Positions 1-8,152 of a DNA stretch of 56,150 bases are shown here, piece after piece. The position numbers and the translations under genes were made by a program. The stretch is taken from assembly GCA_964626495.1 (NCBI GenBank), contig CAZVFT010000003.1:1-56150 (forward strand). Direction: 5' to 3'. The first letter of the stretch is position 1; every line of letters starts with the position of its first letter. This DNA comes from JACNLN01 sp964626495 (GTDB lineage Bacteria > Fidelibacterota > Marinisomatia > Marinisomatales > CAZVFT01). The notes under the pieces were generated by a model. It was not told where the DNA came from and did not search any database. It worked only from the letters and a program-made list of their open reading frames with translations.

Positions 1-1272
1 GTTGGAACTCAATGGGGCGATGAAGGAAAGGGGAAAATCACCGATTTTTTTGCTGGTGATGCGGACTACGTCGTCCGATTTCAGGGTGGAGACAACGCGG
101 GCCATACCCTTAAGGTAAATGACGAGGTGTATAAGCTCCATCTGGTTCCATCAGGTGTGCTGTATGAAAAGCCCATATCGGTTATTGGATGCGGGGTGGT
201 AATTAATCCACGGACACTTGTGGTAGAAATATCTGGGCTTAAGGAGAGGGACAAATCCCCCAGATTAATGGTTAGTGAGAGGGCTCATGTTATTATGCCA
301 TATCATATTGCTATGGATGAAGCTCTCACCGGGCATCAGGGTAAACTCGCTGCCGGAAGCACGAAGCGGGGCATTGCTCCGGTTTATGCAGATAAGATGT
401 ACCGCCACGGCATCCGGATGGGCGATCTTCTGGAACCGGCCATTTTTGAAGAAAAACTGACCAGGGCTTATCAGTTTAACAAAGAAATCATTGAAAAAGT
501 TTTCAACCTCCGTTATGAATTGAGTGTTGAGGATATTTACACTGAATATCTTAACTATGGTGATCAACTGAAAAGTTACATTGCCGACACAGAATTGATT
601 CTTTACCGAGCCTATGACGAGGGTAAAACCTTACTGATGGAGGGAGCCCAAGGAATGTCGCTGGATGTGGATCACGGGCTCTATCCACACACCACAAGTT
701 CCAATACGAATGCAGGGCAGATTTTTTCTGGTACTGGCGTCGGTTTCCATGGCGATCGAAGAGTTATTGGTGTAGTAAAGGCGTATTTAACTCGTGTTGG
801 CATCAGTCCGTTCCCATCTGAGATTTTAGGGAATGAGGCAAACCTTCTCCGCGAAAAGGGGGATGAGTATGGCACTACTACAGGAAGACCGAGAAGAGTT
901 GGACACTTTGACCTTGTCCAGGTTCGGCAGGCTATTCGCCTAAGCGGAATTACCGAGCTGGCTCTCACAAAAGTGGATGTTCTGTCTGGTTTTGAGAAAT
1001 TACAGGTATGCACATCATATGATATTGATGGAGAAACTGTTACCGAGATGCCCGGTAGTTTGGGTAAAATCCGGAGAGCAAAACCTGAATATACTACCCT
1101 TGATGGATGGGACGAGACAGACGAGACTCAAATCGAAAATTTCTGCGAAGGCGGATTCGATTCATTACCATCCGCTATGAAAGATTATATCTCGTTTATT
1201 GAAACAGAAGTGAACTGTCTCGTTACCATCATTTCTCTCGGACCTGAGAGGAATCAAACTATTTTAAGATAG
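1..1272 (+). CDS. purA: Adenylosuccinate synthetase, 5' truncated by window edge
   Basis: Joins IMP and aspartate using GTP to make adenylosuccinate, the first committed step to AMP; cytosolic. The frame is open from base 1, where it already reads VGTQWGDEGKGK, the GTP-binding P-loop-like motif that sits about ten residues from the N-terminus of PurA, so only the start codon and a few residues lie outside the window. Other family landmarks follow: GDNAGHT, LMEGAQGMSLDVDHG, and TTTGRPRRVGHFD near the IMP/GTP site. It stops with TAG five bases before purL, so the two are surely co-transcribed. Identity is certain; the true start is not visible. Confidence 0.97.
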   Translation, partial: VGTQWGDEGKGKITDFFAGDADYVVRFQGGDNAGHTLKVNDEVYKLHLVPSGVLYEKPISVIGCGVVINPRTLVVEISGLKERDKSPRLMVSERAHVIMPYHIAMDEALTGHQGKLAAGSTKRGIAPVYADKMYRHGIRMGDLLEPAIFEEKLTRAYQFNKEIIEKVFNLRYELSVEDIYTEYLNYGDQLKSYIADTELILYRAYDEGKTLLMEGAQGMSLDVDHGLYPHTTSSNTNAGQIFSGTGVGFHGDRRVIGVVKAYLTRVGISPFPSEILGNEANLLREKGDEYGTTTGRPRRVGHFDLVQVRQAIRLSGITELALTKVDVLSGFEKLQVCTSYDIDGETVTEMPGSLGKIRRAKPEYTTLDGWDETDETQIENFCEGGFDSLPSAMKDYISFIETEVNCLVTIISLGPERNQTILR

Positions 1273-1277
1273 GTACA

Positions 1278-3769
1278 ATGGCATTTACGAAGGAGGTCAT
1301 CGATTTCAATGCGTTTTCTCGGGAAGAAATTGGATGGACGCTTCGGAAGTACAACATCGCTCTTACAATAGATGAGATCCTTAAAATACAGAACGAGATT
1401 TTAAAACGCCCCCCATCCCTTACGGAATGTGTCCTCTGGTCCATTCAGGGTTCTGAACATTCCTCCTACCGCAGCAGTAAACCTCATCTGATACAGTTCA
1501 TTACCGATGGTCCTACAGTTATCATTGGTGCAAAAGAAGATGCTGGAATCGTCGCTGTTGCAGAAGACGACAATGGAAATCGATACGGCATTGTGATAAG
1601 CCACGAATCACATAATCACCCTTCGCAGATCGTCCCATATGAAGGTGCCGCCACAGGTATTGGTGGAATTGTCCGGGATGTTGTGTGCATGGGTGCCAGA
1701 GTCATTGCTGTAGCAGATGCACTCCGTTTTGGAGACATTACCACATCAAAAACAAAATGGATACACGAAGGTGTAGTAGCTGGTATCTCCGGTTATGGAA
1801 ATCCAATCGGTATCCCAAATATTGCGGGCGACCTTTACTATGATGAAGGTTACAATGACAACTGTCTGGTGAACGTGGTATCCCTCGGGGTTGTNNNNNN
1901 NNNNNNNNNNNNNNNNNNNNNNNNNNNNNNNNNNNNNNNNNNNNNNNNNNNNNNNNNNNNNNNNNNNNNNNNNNNNNNNNNNNNNNNNNNNNNNATGATG
2001 AAGGTTACAATGACAACTGTCTGGTGAACGTGGTATCCCTCGGGGTTGTTCGGGAGGATGAGATACTCCATTCTTACGCACCCCAAAATGCTGATGGCTA
2101 CGATTTGATTCTGGTGGGAAAACCGACCGATAACAGCGGTTTTGGTGGCGCCAGCTTTGCATCACTGGAACTCAATGAAGAGGAAAAAGAGAGCAAAAAA
2201 GCAGCCGTCCAGGAACCTAACGCCTTTCTAGAACGACATATCCTGAAAGCTACCTATGCTCTGTTCGACCTGCTAAAAGAGCGTGGTTATCTTGACAGGG
2301 TGGGATTCAAAGACCTGGGCGCTGGAGGAATAGCCTGCGCCAGCGTGGAATTAGCAGACGGTGGTGGCTACGGGGCAGATGTCTACCTCGACAAGGTTCA
2401 CATGGGGATGGAAAATCTCCATCCTTCCGTCATTCTTTGTTCGGAGACGCAGGAGCGATTCATGTGGGTATCACCTCCGGAATTAAGTAACATCATTCTC
2501 AATCATTATAATCAAACATACGACCTCCCCAATATTTCCAAGGGAGCTGAAGCACGAAAAATTGGTAAGATTCGTGGTGATAAACAATATACGGTTTATT
2601 TTAATAGTGAGATTATCGTAGATGCTCGAGCCAGCGATGTAACAAAAGGCCTTCTTTACAATCGGGAATACAGATTGCCCAAGAAAAAACTAACAGAACC
2701 AGATATCCCAGAGCCTGATAATTATAACGAAACATTTCTCAAAATTTTGTCTCACGAGAATATCGCCTCAAGACACCCGGTTTTTGAGACGTATGATAAG
2801 CAAGTTCAGGGGAGGACAATCATTGAAGCTGGTGATGCCGACGCTGGAGTGATGCAGCCCTTCAACAATGACCACTACCCTGAAGAAATTCGTTCCGTTG
2901 GAATTGCTCTCTCTGTGGACCACAATCCGCGTTACGGGAAGATTGATCCATTCTGGTGTGGGATCAACTCGGTGGTAGAAGCAATGCGCAATGTCGCTGC
3001 TGTTGGGGCAACCCCTCAGGCTGTCAGTGACTGTCTTTGCTTTGGAAATCCGGAAAAGCCGAACCAGATGGGACAGTTCGTGGAAAGTACTCGGGGAGTG
3101 TCAGAAGCGTGTAAGGAGATTCATCTCAAAGAGCACCCTAAAGAACCAGTCCCAATCATTGCCGGGAATGTTTCCTTCTACAACGAATCGAAGAATGGTG
3201 CCATTCCGCCAAGCCCTATCATCGCCTGCCTGGGCAGGACGGAGGATGCAGCTCAAGCAGTAACTTCACACTTCAAGCGGATAGATTCCGTATTACTGAT
3301 TTTGGGTAAACGGAAGGACGAATGCGGTGGAAGCATTTATTATGCTCTCCACGATGAGCTTGGAGCCAATGTACCTCAACCTGATCTCGCAGAAACTGAA
3401 GCCCAAATCTTCGCAGTTACAAATGTTATCTCTGCCGGTCTTGTCCTAGCCTGCCACGACATCTCCGAAGGGGGTATTGCCACTGCCCTGGCAGAGATGA
3501 GCTTCCGAAACGACATCGGGTGTGAGGTTAATATTCCAGGAGAATTGCGAACAGACAAATTACTTTTTTCTGAAACTGGAGGGTTTGTGCTGGAAGTGGC
3601 GCCAGGTAACTTGAAGACTCTCCGAGAAGTCTTTTTATCACGCGGTATTGAAGTAACAAAAATCGGCAAGACAACTGACAAGCCTATTCTGAGAATCAAC
3701 AACTTGGTGGACCACCCTGTCGCTGCAGCGAAGGAGGTATGGGAGAATGGGTTGCGAGAGAAGTTATGA
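1278..3769 (+). CDS. purL: FGAM synthase large subunit PurL (small-type), interrupted only by an assembly gap
   Basis: ATP-dependent synthetase subunit that converts FGAR to FGAM with ammonia delivered by PurQ. The frame starts at ATG 1278 and shows ESHNHPSQIVPYEGAATG and GLGAGGIACAS-like signatures of the PurM/PurL fold; the C-terminus has LLFSETGGFVLEV. A 100-N gap (1895-1994) is flanked by identical 55-base copies. Removing one copy and the Ns keeps the frame and gives 778 residues, close to the 720-780 usual for the small, PurQ/PurS-dependent PurL. The two apparent halves are therefore one intact gene, not two genes or a pseudogene. It sits five bases after purA and upstream of purM. Confidence 0.95.
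1840..2049. other. Scaffold gap with 55-bp duplicated flanks
   Basis: Bases 1840-1894 and 1995-2049 are identical over 55 bases and bracket 100 Ns. This is what a scaffolder produces when two contigs overlap by one k-mer (k=55) but are joined by a fixed-size gap. The real chromosome most likely has a single copy here; collapsing it keeps the purL frame. Confidence 0.93.
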
Positions 3770-3788
3770 CGGCTGCAGGTATTGAAAA

Positions 3789-3897
3789 ATGAACACAGGG
3801 CACCACCGAGAAGCACAGAGTAACACAGAGAAAATAATCAAAATTTCAACTGCTCTGTGGTTCTCTGAGATCCTCTGTGAACTCTGTGTCCCTATGG
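3789..3897. repeat. CACAGAG/CTCTGTG inverted element A (purL-purM)
   Basis: Left arm (about 3789-3833) begins ATGAACACAGGGCACCACC and contains several CACAGAG units; right arm (about 3852-3897) contains the complementary CTCTGTGG, CTCTGTGAACTCTGTG units. The arms could fold into a long imperfect hairpin with an AT-rich loop. It fills almost the whole purL-purM gap and belongs to the same family as the elements at 4965, 7744/8128, 9482 and 13246. It holds no gene. Confidence 0.85.
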
Positions 3898-3907
3898 TAC
3901 TCACAAA

Positions 3908-4945
3908 ATGAGTAAAACAGATTACAAATCCGCCGGGGTGAACATTGATGCTGGCAATGAGGCAGTGGAACGCATCAAGTCTTCCGTCAAAAGCACTTTT
4001 ACATCTGCAGTGATGACAGACGTAGGAAGCTTCGGCGCCATGGTGGATCTGAAGGAGCTTCTAAAGGACTACGCTCACCCGGTGTTGGTCCAGAGCATTG
4101 ATGGCGTGGGGACGAAAATGATTGTTGCCAGAATGATGAATAAATATGATACGATAGGTTTTGACCTTTTGGCTGCCACCTGCAACGATATCATTGTGCA
4201 CGGAGCAAAACCGATCACATTTCTTGATTACATCGCTGCCGATAAACTGGAGCCAGACATCATCGAGGCTATTGTTACGGGAATGACTGAAGCCTGCCAT
4301 AAGGTCAACGTTCCGCTGGTAGGTGGGGAAACAGCTGAGATGCCGGATACGTATCTATCAAGCGAACATGATCTTGTGGGTGTCATCACTGGCGTGGTGG
4401 AGAAAGACAGTATTATAACTGGAGATTCAATTATTCCTGGGGATGTTGTGGTGGGCCTTCCCTCCAGTGGACTGCACACCAACGGTTACTCTCTTGCCAG
4501 AAAACTATTTTTTGATATTGGGAAATTCGACGTTTCTTCATCCATTCCCGATCTGGATAAGTCCATAGGTGAAACGCTTCTGGAACCACACATTAATTAC
4601 ACAAACTCTGTTTTAGCCCTGATTGACGCTGGCATTAAAATTCACGGTATCGCCCACATAACCGGCGGTGGGCTGGTTGAAAATATTCCACGGATACTAC
4701 CAGACGGATGCGCAGTTGAAACCCACAAGGGAAGCTGGCCAGTTCTACCTATATTTAAAGTGATGCAGTCCATTGACAATGTGGATGATGCTGAGATGGT
4801 CCGTACCTTTAATATGGGTATTGGTATGGTGTTAATTGTTGAACCAGAACAGATAGATGCAATAAAGGATGTACTACAAGATCTGATAGAAGTGTTTACG
4901 ATTGGGTCGGTTGTTAAAGGAAGTAAAAACGTTGTATTTAAATGA
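3908..4945 (+). CDS. purM: AIR synthetase (phosphoribosylformylglycinamidine cyclo-ligase)
   Basis: Closes the imidazole ring: FGAM plus ATP gives AIR. The protein is 345 residues, normal for PurM. It begins with the family signature YKSAGVNIDAGNEAVERIK, then has the SIDGVGTK, GGETAEMPD and LPSSGLHTNGYSLAR motifs of the ATP-binding/dimer core, and HITGGGLVENIPR near the C-terminus. The start is ATG 3908, eleven bases after repeat element A; there is no good Shine-Dalgarno because the repeat occupies the upstream region. Between purL and the purQ fusion, so three consecutive pathway steps are adjacent. Confidence 0.97.
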   Translation: MSKTDYKSAGVNIDAGNEAVERIKSSVKSTFTSAVMTDVGSFGAMVDLKELLKDYAHPVLVQSIDGVGTKMIVARMMNKYDTIGFDLLAATCNDIIVHGAKPITFLDYIAADKLEPDIIEAIVTGMTEACHKVNVPLVGGETAEMPDTYLSSEHDLVGVITGVVEKDSIITGDSIIPGDVVVGLPSSGLHTNGYSLARKLFFDIGKFDVSSSIPDLDKSIGETLLEPHINYTNSVLALIDAGIKIHGIAHITGGGLVENIPRILPDGCAVETHKGSWPVLPIFKVMQSIDNVDDAEMVRTFNMGIGMVLIVEPEQIDAIKDVLQDLIEVFTIGSVVKGSKNVVFK

Positions 4946-4964
4946 GTGAGTTAGGGGATATAAA

Positions 4965-5040
4965 ATGAACACAGAGTACCACCGAGCAGCACAGAGTCAC
5001 ACAGAGATAATTTATAAAATTTTAGAAACTCTGTGTTCCA
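4965..5040. repeat. CACAGAG/CTCTGTG element B (purM-purQ), short form
   Basis: Starts ATGAACACAGAGTACCACC, runs through further CACAGAG units to about 5006, then an AT-rich spacer and a short complementary arm with AAACTCTGTGTTCC (5035 region). It is a shortened version of element A with most of the right arm lost. It lies in the purM-purQ gap and contains no gene. Confidence 0.8.
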
Positions 5041-5068
5041 AAATTATTTTGGTGCGTTGTAAAATAAA

Positions 5069-6328
5069 ATGAAAATCGCCATTATCCAATTCCCTGGATC
5101 AAATACAGAGCGTGAAACTTTTCTCGCAGTTCAGCGTGCAGGGATGGAACCGGTGGAATTCCTCTGGAACAATGATCAAAATCAGCTGGAGGAGTACGAT
5201 GGCTACATCATCGCTGGGGGTTTCTCCTACGAAGATCGCTCCCGAGCGGGGGTAATTGCTTCTCTCGACCCGATTGTTAATGAAATTAAAAAGCAGGCTC
5301 AAATCGGTAAGCCCGTGCTTGGCATCTGTAACGGGGCACAGATTCTGGTGGAGTCCGGGATGGTGCCAGGATTGGAAAACTACAGACTTGGAATGGCTCT
5401 GACGAACAACAAGCGCGTCAGAAACGGTCACGTCCTGGGGACGGGATACTATAATGTGTGGACAAATCTGAAACTTGCTGTTCCATCAGAGAGAACAGTA
5501 TTTACACGCCATCTCAATGGAGGTGACATTATCACTATTCCTCTTGCCCATAGCGAAGGGCGTTTCGTTATTCCTGACGAGTTGTTAGATTATTTAATCA
5601 ATAATAACCAGACTGTATTTCGCTACTGTGACGATGATGGGATTATCCATAATGAATTCCCCATCAATCCTAACGGTTCAGTGTACAACATTGCGGCTTT
5701 GTGCAATCCGGATGGCAACGTGATGGCAATTATGCCTCACCCGGAGAGGAAGACAAATGGAGATGCTATTTTCATGTCGATGAGGGACTACATTGAAAAA
5801 AACAATAAAATTCCTCGTAACGATCTTATAGATTACTTCCCCGGTGATTTAACCATCCCCAATTACTTTCCCTCTGAAAATGCATTTGAATTTCTTGTAG
5901 ATTTAATCATTACCGATAACGAAGCTGTCACTGTGGAGAATGCTTTGCAACATCTCGGGATGCCCGTCAGAGTAACCCGGCAATCCCACTGGGAGATCGA
6001 AACAGACGCATTGAATCCAGATCAGACAAAATCTGCAATTATCAAGTCTTCTGAACTATTTAACTCTAACAAAGAACGACTCACCACTTATATTAAATTA
6101 AAAAATTCCGTATCTTTTCTGGTGCGCTCAAAGGATGATTTTACAGGACAACATAAACTTGAAGCTTTGAAACACTGGTTTGGAATTAGAAACATTCAAA
6201 CCGTTAAAAGCGGAGTGCTATGGACTATCACCTCAGAAAATGGGGATATAAATGATGCGGTCAAGCAGGTTCTTGAAACCCATATATTATTCAACCGCTA
6301 TTCTTACGACTGTTATAGATATGGTTAA
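5069..6328 (+). CDS. purQ: FGAM synthase glutaminase PurQ fused to two PurS-like domains
   Basis: Residues 1-245 are a class I glutamine amidotransferase of the PurQ family: nucleophile Cys87 in LGICNGAQ, His224/Glu226 in MPHPER, and the PurQ-type N-terminus MKIAIIQFPGSN. It releases ammonia for PurL. The remaining 170 residues are not part of a normal PurQ (about 225-260 residues). Two consecutive stretches, about 272-335 and 347-419, each look like the small PurS subunit (beta-strand, 'EN-AL-HLG' helix, charged strand, C-terminal helix with NRYSYDCYRYG resembling the PurS tail). No separate purS occurs in the cluster, so this extension probably supplies the PurS dimer in one chain. The glutaminase call is firm; the PurS assignment rests on weak residue patterns plus context. 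Confidence 0.9.
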   Translation: MKIAIIQFPGSNTERETFLAVQRAGMEPVEFLWNNDQNQLEEYDGYIIAGGFSYEDRSRAGVIASLDPIVNEIKKQAQIGKPVLGICNGAQILVESGMVPGLENYRLGMALTNNKRVRNGHVLGTGYYNVWTNLKLAVPSERTVFTRHLNGGDIITIPLAHSEGRFVIPDELLDYLINNNQTVFRYCDDDGIIHNEFPINPNGSVYNIAALCNPDGNVMAIMPHPERKTNGDAIFMSMRDYIEKNNKIPRNDLIDYFPGDLTIPNYFPSENAFEFLVDLIITDNEAVTVENALQHLGMPVRVTRQSHWEIETDALNPDQTKSAIIKSSELFNSNKERLTTYIKLKNSVSFLVRSKDDFTGQHKLEALKHWFGIRNIQTVKSGVLWTITSENGDINDAVKQVLETHILFNRYSYDCYRYG

Positions 6329-6397
6329 TGATGCATCTACTTGCTTATCTATGATTATTCTTAAAATGCGAAACTTTAACCTGAAAATTTAATCACT

Positions 6398-7366
6398 ATG
6401 AACTCCTACAAAGAAAAAATTATCCGAGAATTAAACAACTGTTTGACGGTGACTAATCTTCCATATGGGAAAAAAGAAAGTGGTAAGGTTCGTGATTCTT
6501 ATGAGTTTGACGGACGGATGATTTTTATCACCACAGACCGACAAAGCGCTTTCGACCGTATCCTAACTTCCATTCCTTTTAAGGGGCAGGTACTGAATCA
6601 GACCAGCTCCTGGTGGTTTGAACAGACAAAGGAAATTATTCCCAATCATGTTATCTCTGTCCCGGATCCGAATGTGACCATTGGAATTAAATGCGATGTT
6701 TTCCCAATAGAGTTTGTTGTCCGTGGATACATCACAGGCACCACGGATACATCTCTCTGGACTCACTACAACAGAGGGGTTCGGAATTACTGCAGCAACA
6801 AATTACCTGAGGGGTTGCAAAAAAATCAAAAACTTGAAGTACCGCTCCTGACACCCACGACCAAGGATAAAAAGCACGACAGGCCTGTCAGTCCGGATGA
6901 GATTGTGAAAGATGGACTCATGTCCGAGGAAGATTTGGAAACGGTTAGCAATAAAGCGTTTGAACTGTTTACATTCGGACAAGAAACCGCCCAAAAACAT
7001 GGTCTGATCCTGGTAGATACCAAGTACGAATTTGGTCGTGATGCTGACGGTAATGTCCTGCTTGTTGATGAAATCCACACACCGGACTCCAGCCGATACT
7101 GGCTTGCTGATAGTTACAAGAAACGGTTTGAGAAGGGTGAAGAGCCTGAGTACATTGATAAGGAATTTCTGCGTTTGTGGTTTGCGGAACACTGTGATCC
7201 ATACAATGATGAAATGCTTCCAGAAGCACCTGAAGAATTGGTGATAGAGCTTTCCAGCCGATATATCTTTTTATATGAAACTATTACGGGGCAAAAGTTG
7301 CCATTTCCCGATTCAACAATATCTATTCAAGAACGTATTAATGAAAATTTGAAGGATTATTTATGA
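6398..7366 (+). CDS. purC: SAICAR synthetase
   Basis: Condenses CAIR with aspartate using ATP. The 322-residue protein has the PurC hallmarks GKVRDSYEFDGRMIFITTDR (SAIC-binding loop), SAFDR, EFVVRGYITGT, LVDTKYEFG and the DEIHTPDSSRYW metal/aspartate-site motif. It is on the long side for bacteria (about 240-300). Start ATG 6398 follows 69 bases of AT-rich spacer after purQ. Its stop overlaps the purE start (ATGA at 7363), so the two consecutive enzymes of CAIR metabolism are translationally coupled. Confidence 0.97.
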   Translation: MNSYKEKIIRELNNCLTVTNLPYGKKESGKVRDSYEFDGRMIFITTDRQSAFDRILTSIPFKGQVLNQTSSWWFEQTKEIIPNHVISVPDPNVTIGIKCDVFPIEFVVRGYITGTTDTSLWTHYNRGVRNYCSNKLPEGLQKNQKLEVPLLTPTTKDKKHDRPVSPDEIVKDGLMSEEDLETVSNKAFELFTFGQETAQKHGLILVDTKYEFGRDADGNVLLVDEIHTPDSSRYWLADSYKKRFEKGEEPEYIDKEFLRLWFAEHCDPYNDEMLPEAPEELVIELSSRYIFLYETITGQKLPFPDSTISIQERINENLKDYL

Positions 7367-7770
7367 AAGCCGTAATTATAATGGGTTCCACGTCTGACGA
7401 AGCCCACGCTAAAAAAATCATAACCAAGTTGGAGGAACTGGGTATCGCCTTTGATCAGCATGTAGCGTCTGCTCATAAGAAACCTCGAAAGGTACTGGAG
7501 ATTATTGAATCATATAAGAACGAAACGGGTATTGTCTTCATCACAATCGCTGGACGCTCTAATGCTCTTTCCGGTTTCGTGGCTGCAAATTCTGAATTCC
7601 CAACCCTTGCCTGTCCCCCGTTCAAAGACAAAACAGATATGATGATTAACATCCACTCCACACTTCAGATGCCCAGCAACACCCCAGTGATGACTGTGCT
7701 TGATCCTGGGAATTGCGCACTTGCAGTTAAAAGGATCCTCAGTTTAGCCACAGAGGGCACAGAGAAATAA
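7363..7770 (+). CDS. purE: Class II AIR carboxylase PurE
   Basis: Carboxylates AIR to CAIR. The fold signature GSTSDEAHAKK (residues 8-18) and SAHKKP are present, but the segment where class I N5-CAIR mutases have a GAGGAAHLPGM-like loop reads AGRSNALSGF (residues 63-72). AGRSN is typical of class II enzymes that use CO2 directly. That fits the absence of purK from the cluster. Length 135 residues, slightly short. The last eight codons (LATEGTEK) are encoded by the left arm of the inverted repeat bordering the GxxExxY cassette, so the C-terminus has been rewritten by that repeat. ATG overlaps the purC stop. Confidence 0.93.
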   Translation: MKAVIIMGSTSDEAHAKKIITKLEELGIAFDQHVASAHKKPRKVLEIIESYKNETGIVFITIAGRSNALSGFVAANSEFPTLACPPFKDKTDMMINIHSTLQMPSNTPVMTVLDPGNCALAVKRILSLATEGTEK

Positions 7771-8152
7771 ATTGTGGCAGATAAACTAACAGAACTAATT
7801 ATCGCGGCTGCCATCGAAGTACACCGGATTTTGGACCCCGGATTATTAGAATCCATTTACGAAGAAGCCCTATGCCCCGAACTGGCTCTACGTGGGCTTT
7901 CTGTCAAAAGGCAAGTAGAAATTGACGTAACATATAAGGGAAAGGTTATTAAAGGACAACGGATTGATATTCTTGTCGAAGGTCAGGTTGTCGTTGAATT
8001 AAAATCTGTGAGTTCTCTCCCCGAGGTGGCCCTAGCTCAGACCCTTTCATATTTGAAGGCAACAGACCTGAAACGATCTCTTCTCATCAACTTTGGAGAA
8101 AAGCGTCTGGTTGACGGCATAAAGAGGATTTCTCTGTGACCTCTGTGGCTAA
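7744..8152. mobile_element. Putative GxxExxY cassette bounded by 25-bp inverted repeats
   Basis: Bases 7744-7768 and 8128-8152 are inverted repeats of 25 bp with one mismatch (left core CCACAGAGGGCACAGAG, right core CTCTGTGACCTCTGTGG). Matching stops on both sides exactly there. Between them lies one gene, the GxxExxY protein. The left arm codes for the end of PurE and the right arm for the start of PurB. The arms match the intergenic elements at 3789, 4965 and 9482, so those look like gene-less relatives. That it is or was mobile is inference; no flanking target-site duplication is obvious. Confidence 0.7.
7774..8139 (+). CDS. GxxExxY protein (PD-(D/E)XK-like)
   Basis: A 121-residue protein of the GxxExxY family (named for G23LLESIY29 here), regarded as a small member of the PD-(D/E)XK nuclease fold. 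The expected catalytic pattern is visible: Asp65 in QRIDILV and Glu75-x-Lys77 in VVVELKSV. Substrate and role are unknown for the family. It starts at GTG 7774, three bases after purE, and its stop overlaps the purB GTG start (8136-8139). It lies wholly inside a 25-bp inverted repeat, which separates it from the purine genes in origin although it must be co-transcribed with them. Confidence 0.9.
   Translation: MADKLTELIIAAAIEVHRILDPGLLESIYEEALCPELALRGLSVKRQVEIDVTYKGKVIKGQRIDILVEGQVVVELKSVSSLPEVALAQTLSYLKATDLKRSLLINFGEKRLVDGIKRISL

Noticed and set aside
1995..3769. A second, independent purL-like gene starting at ATG 2024
   Set aside because: It is the continuation of the gene at 1278; the 55-bp duplicated flanks and in-frame junction show an assembly artefact.
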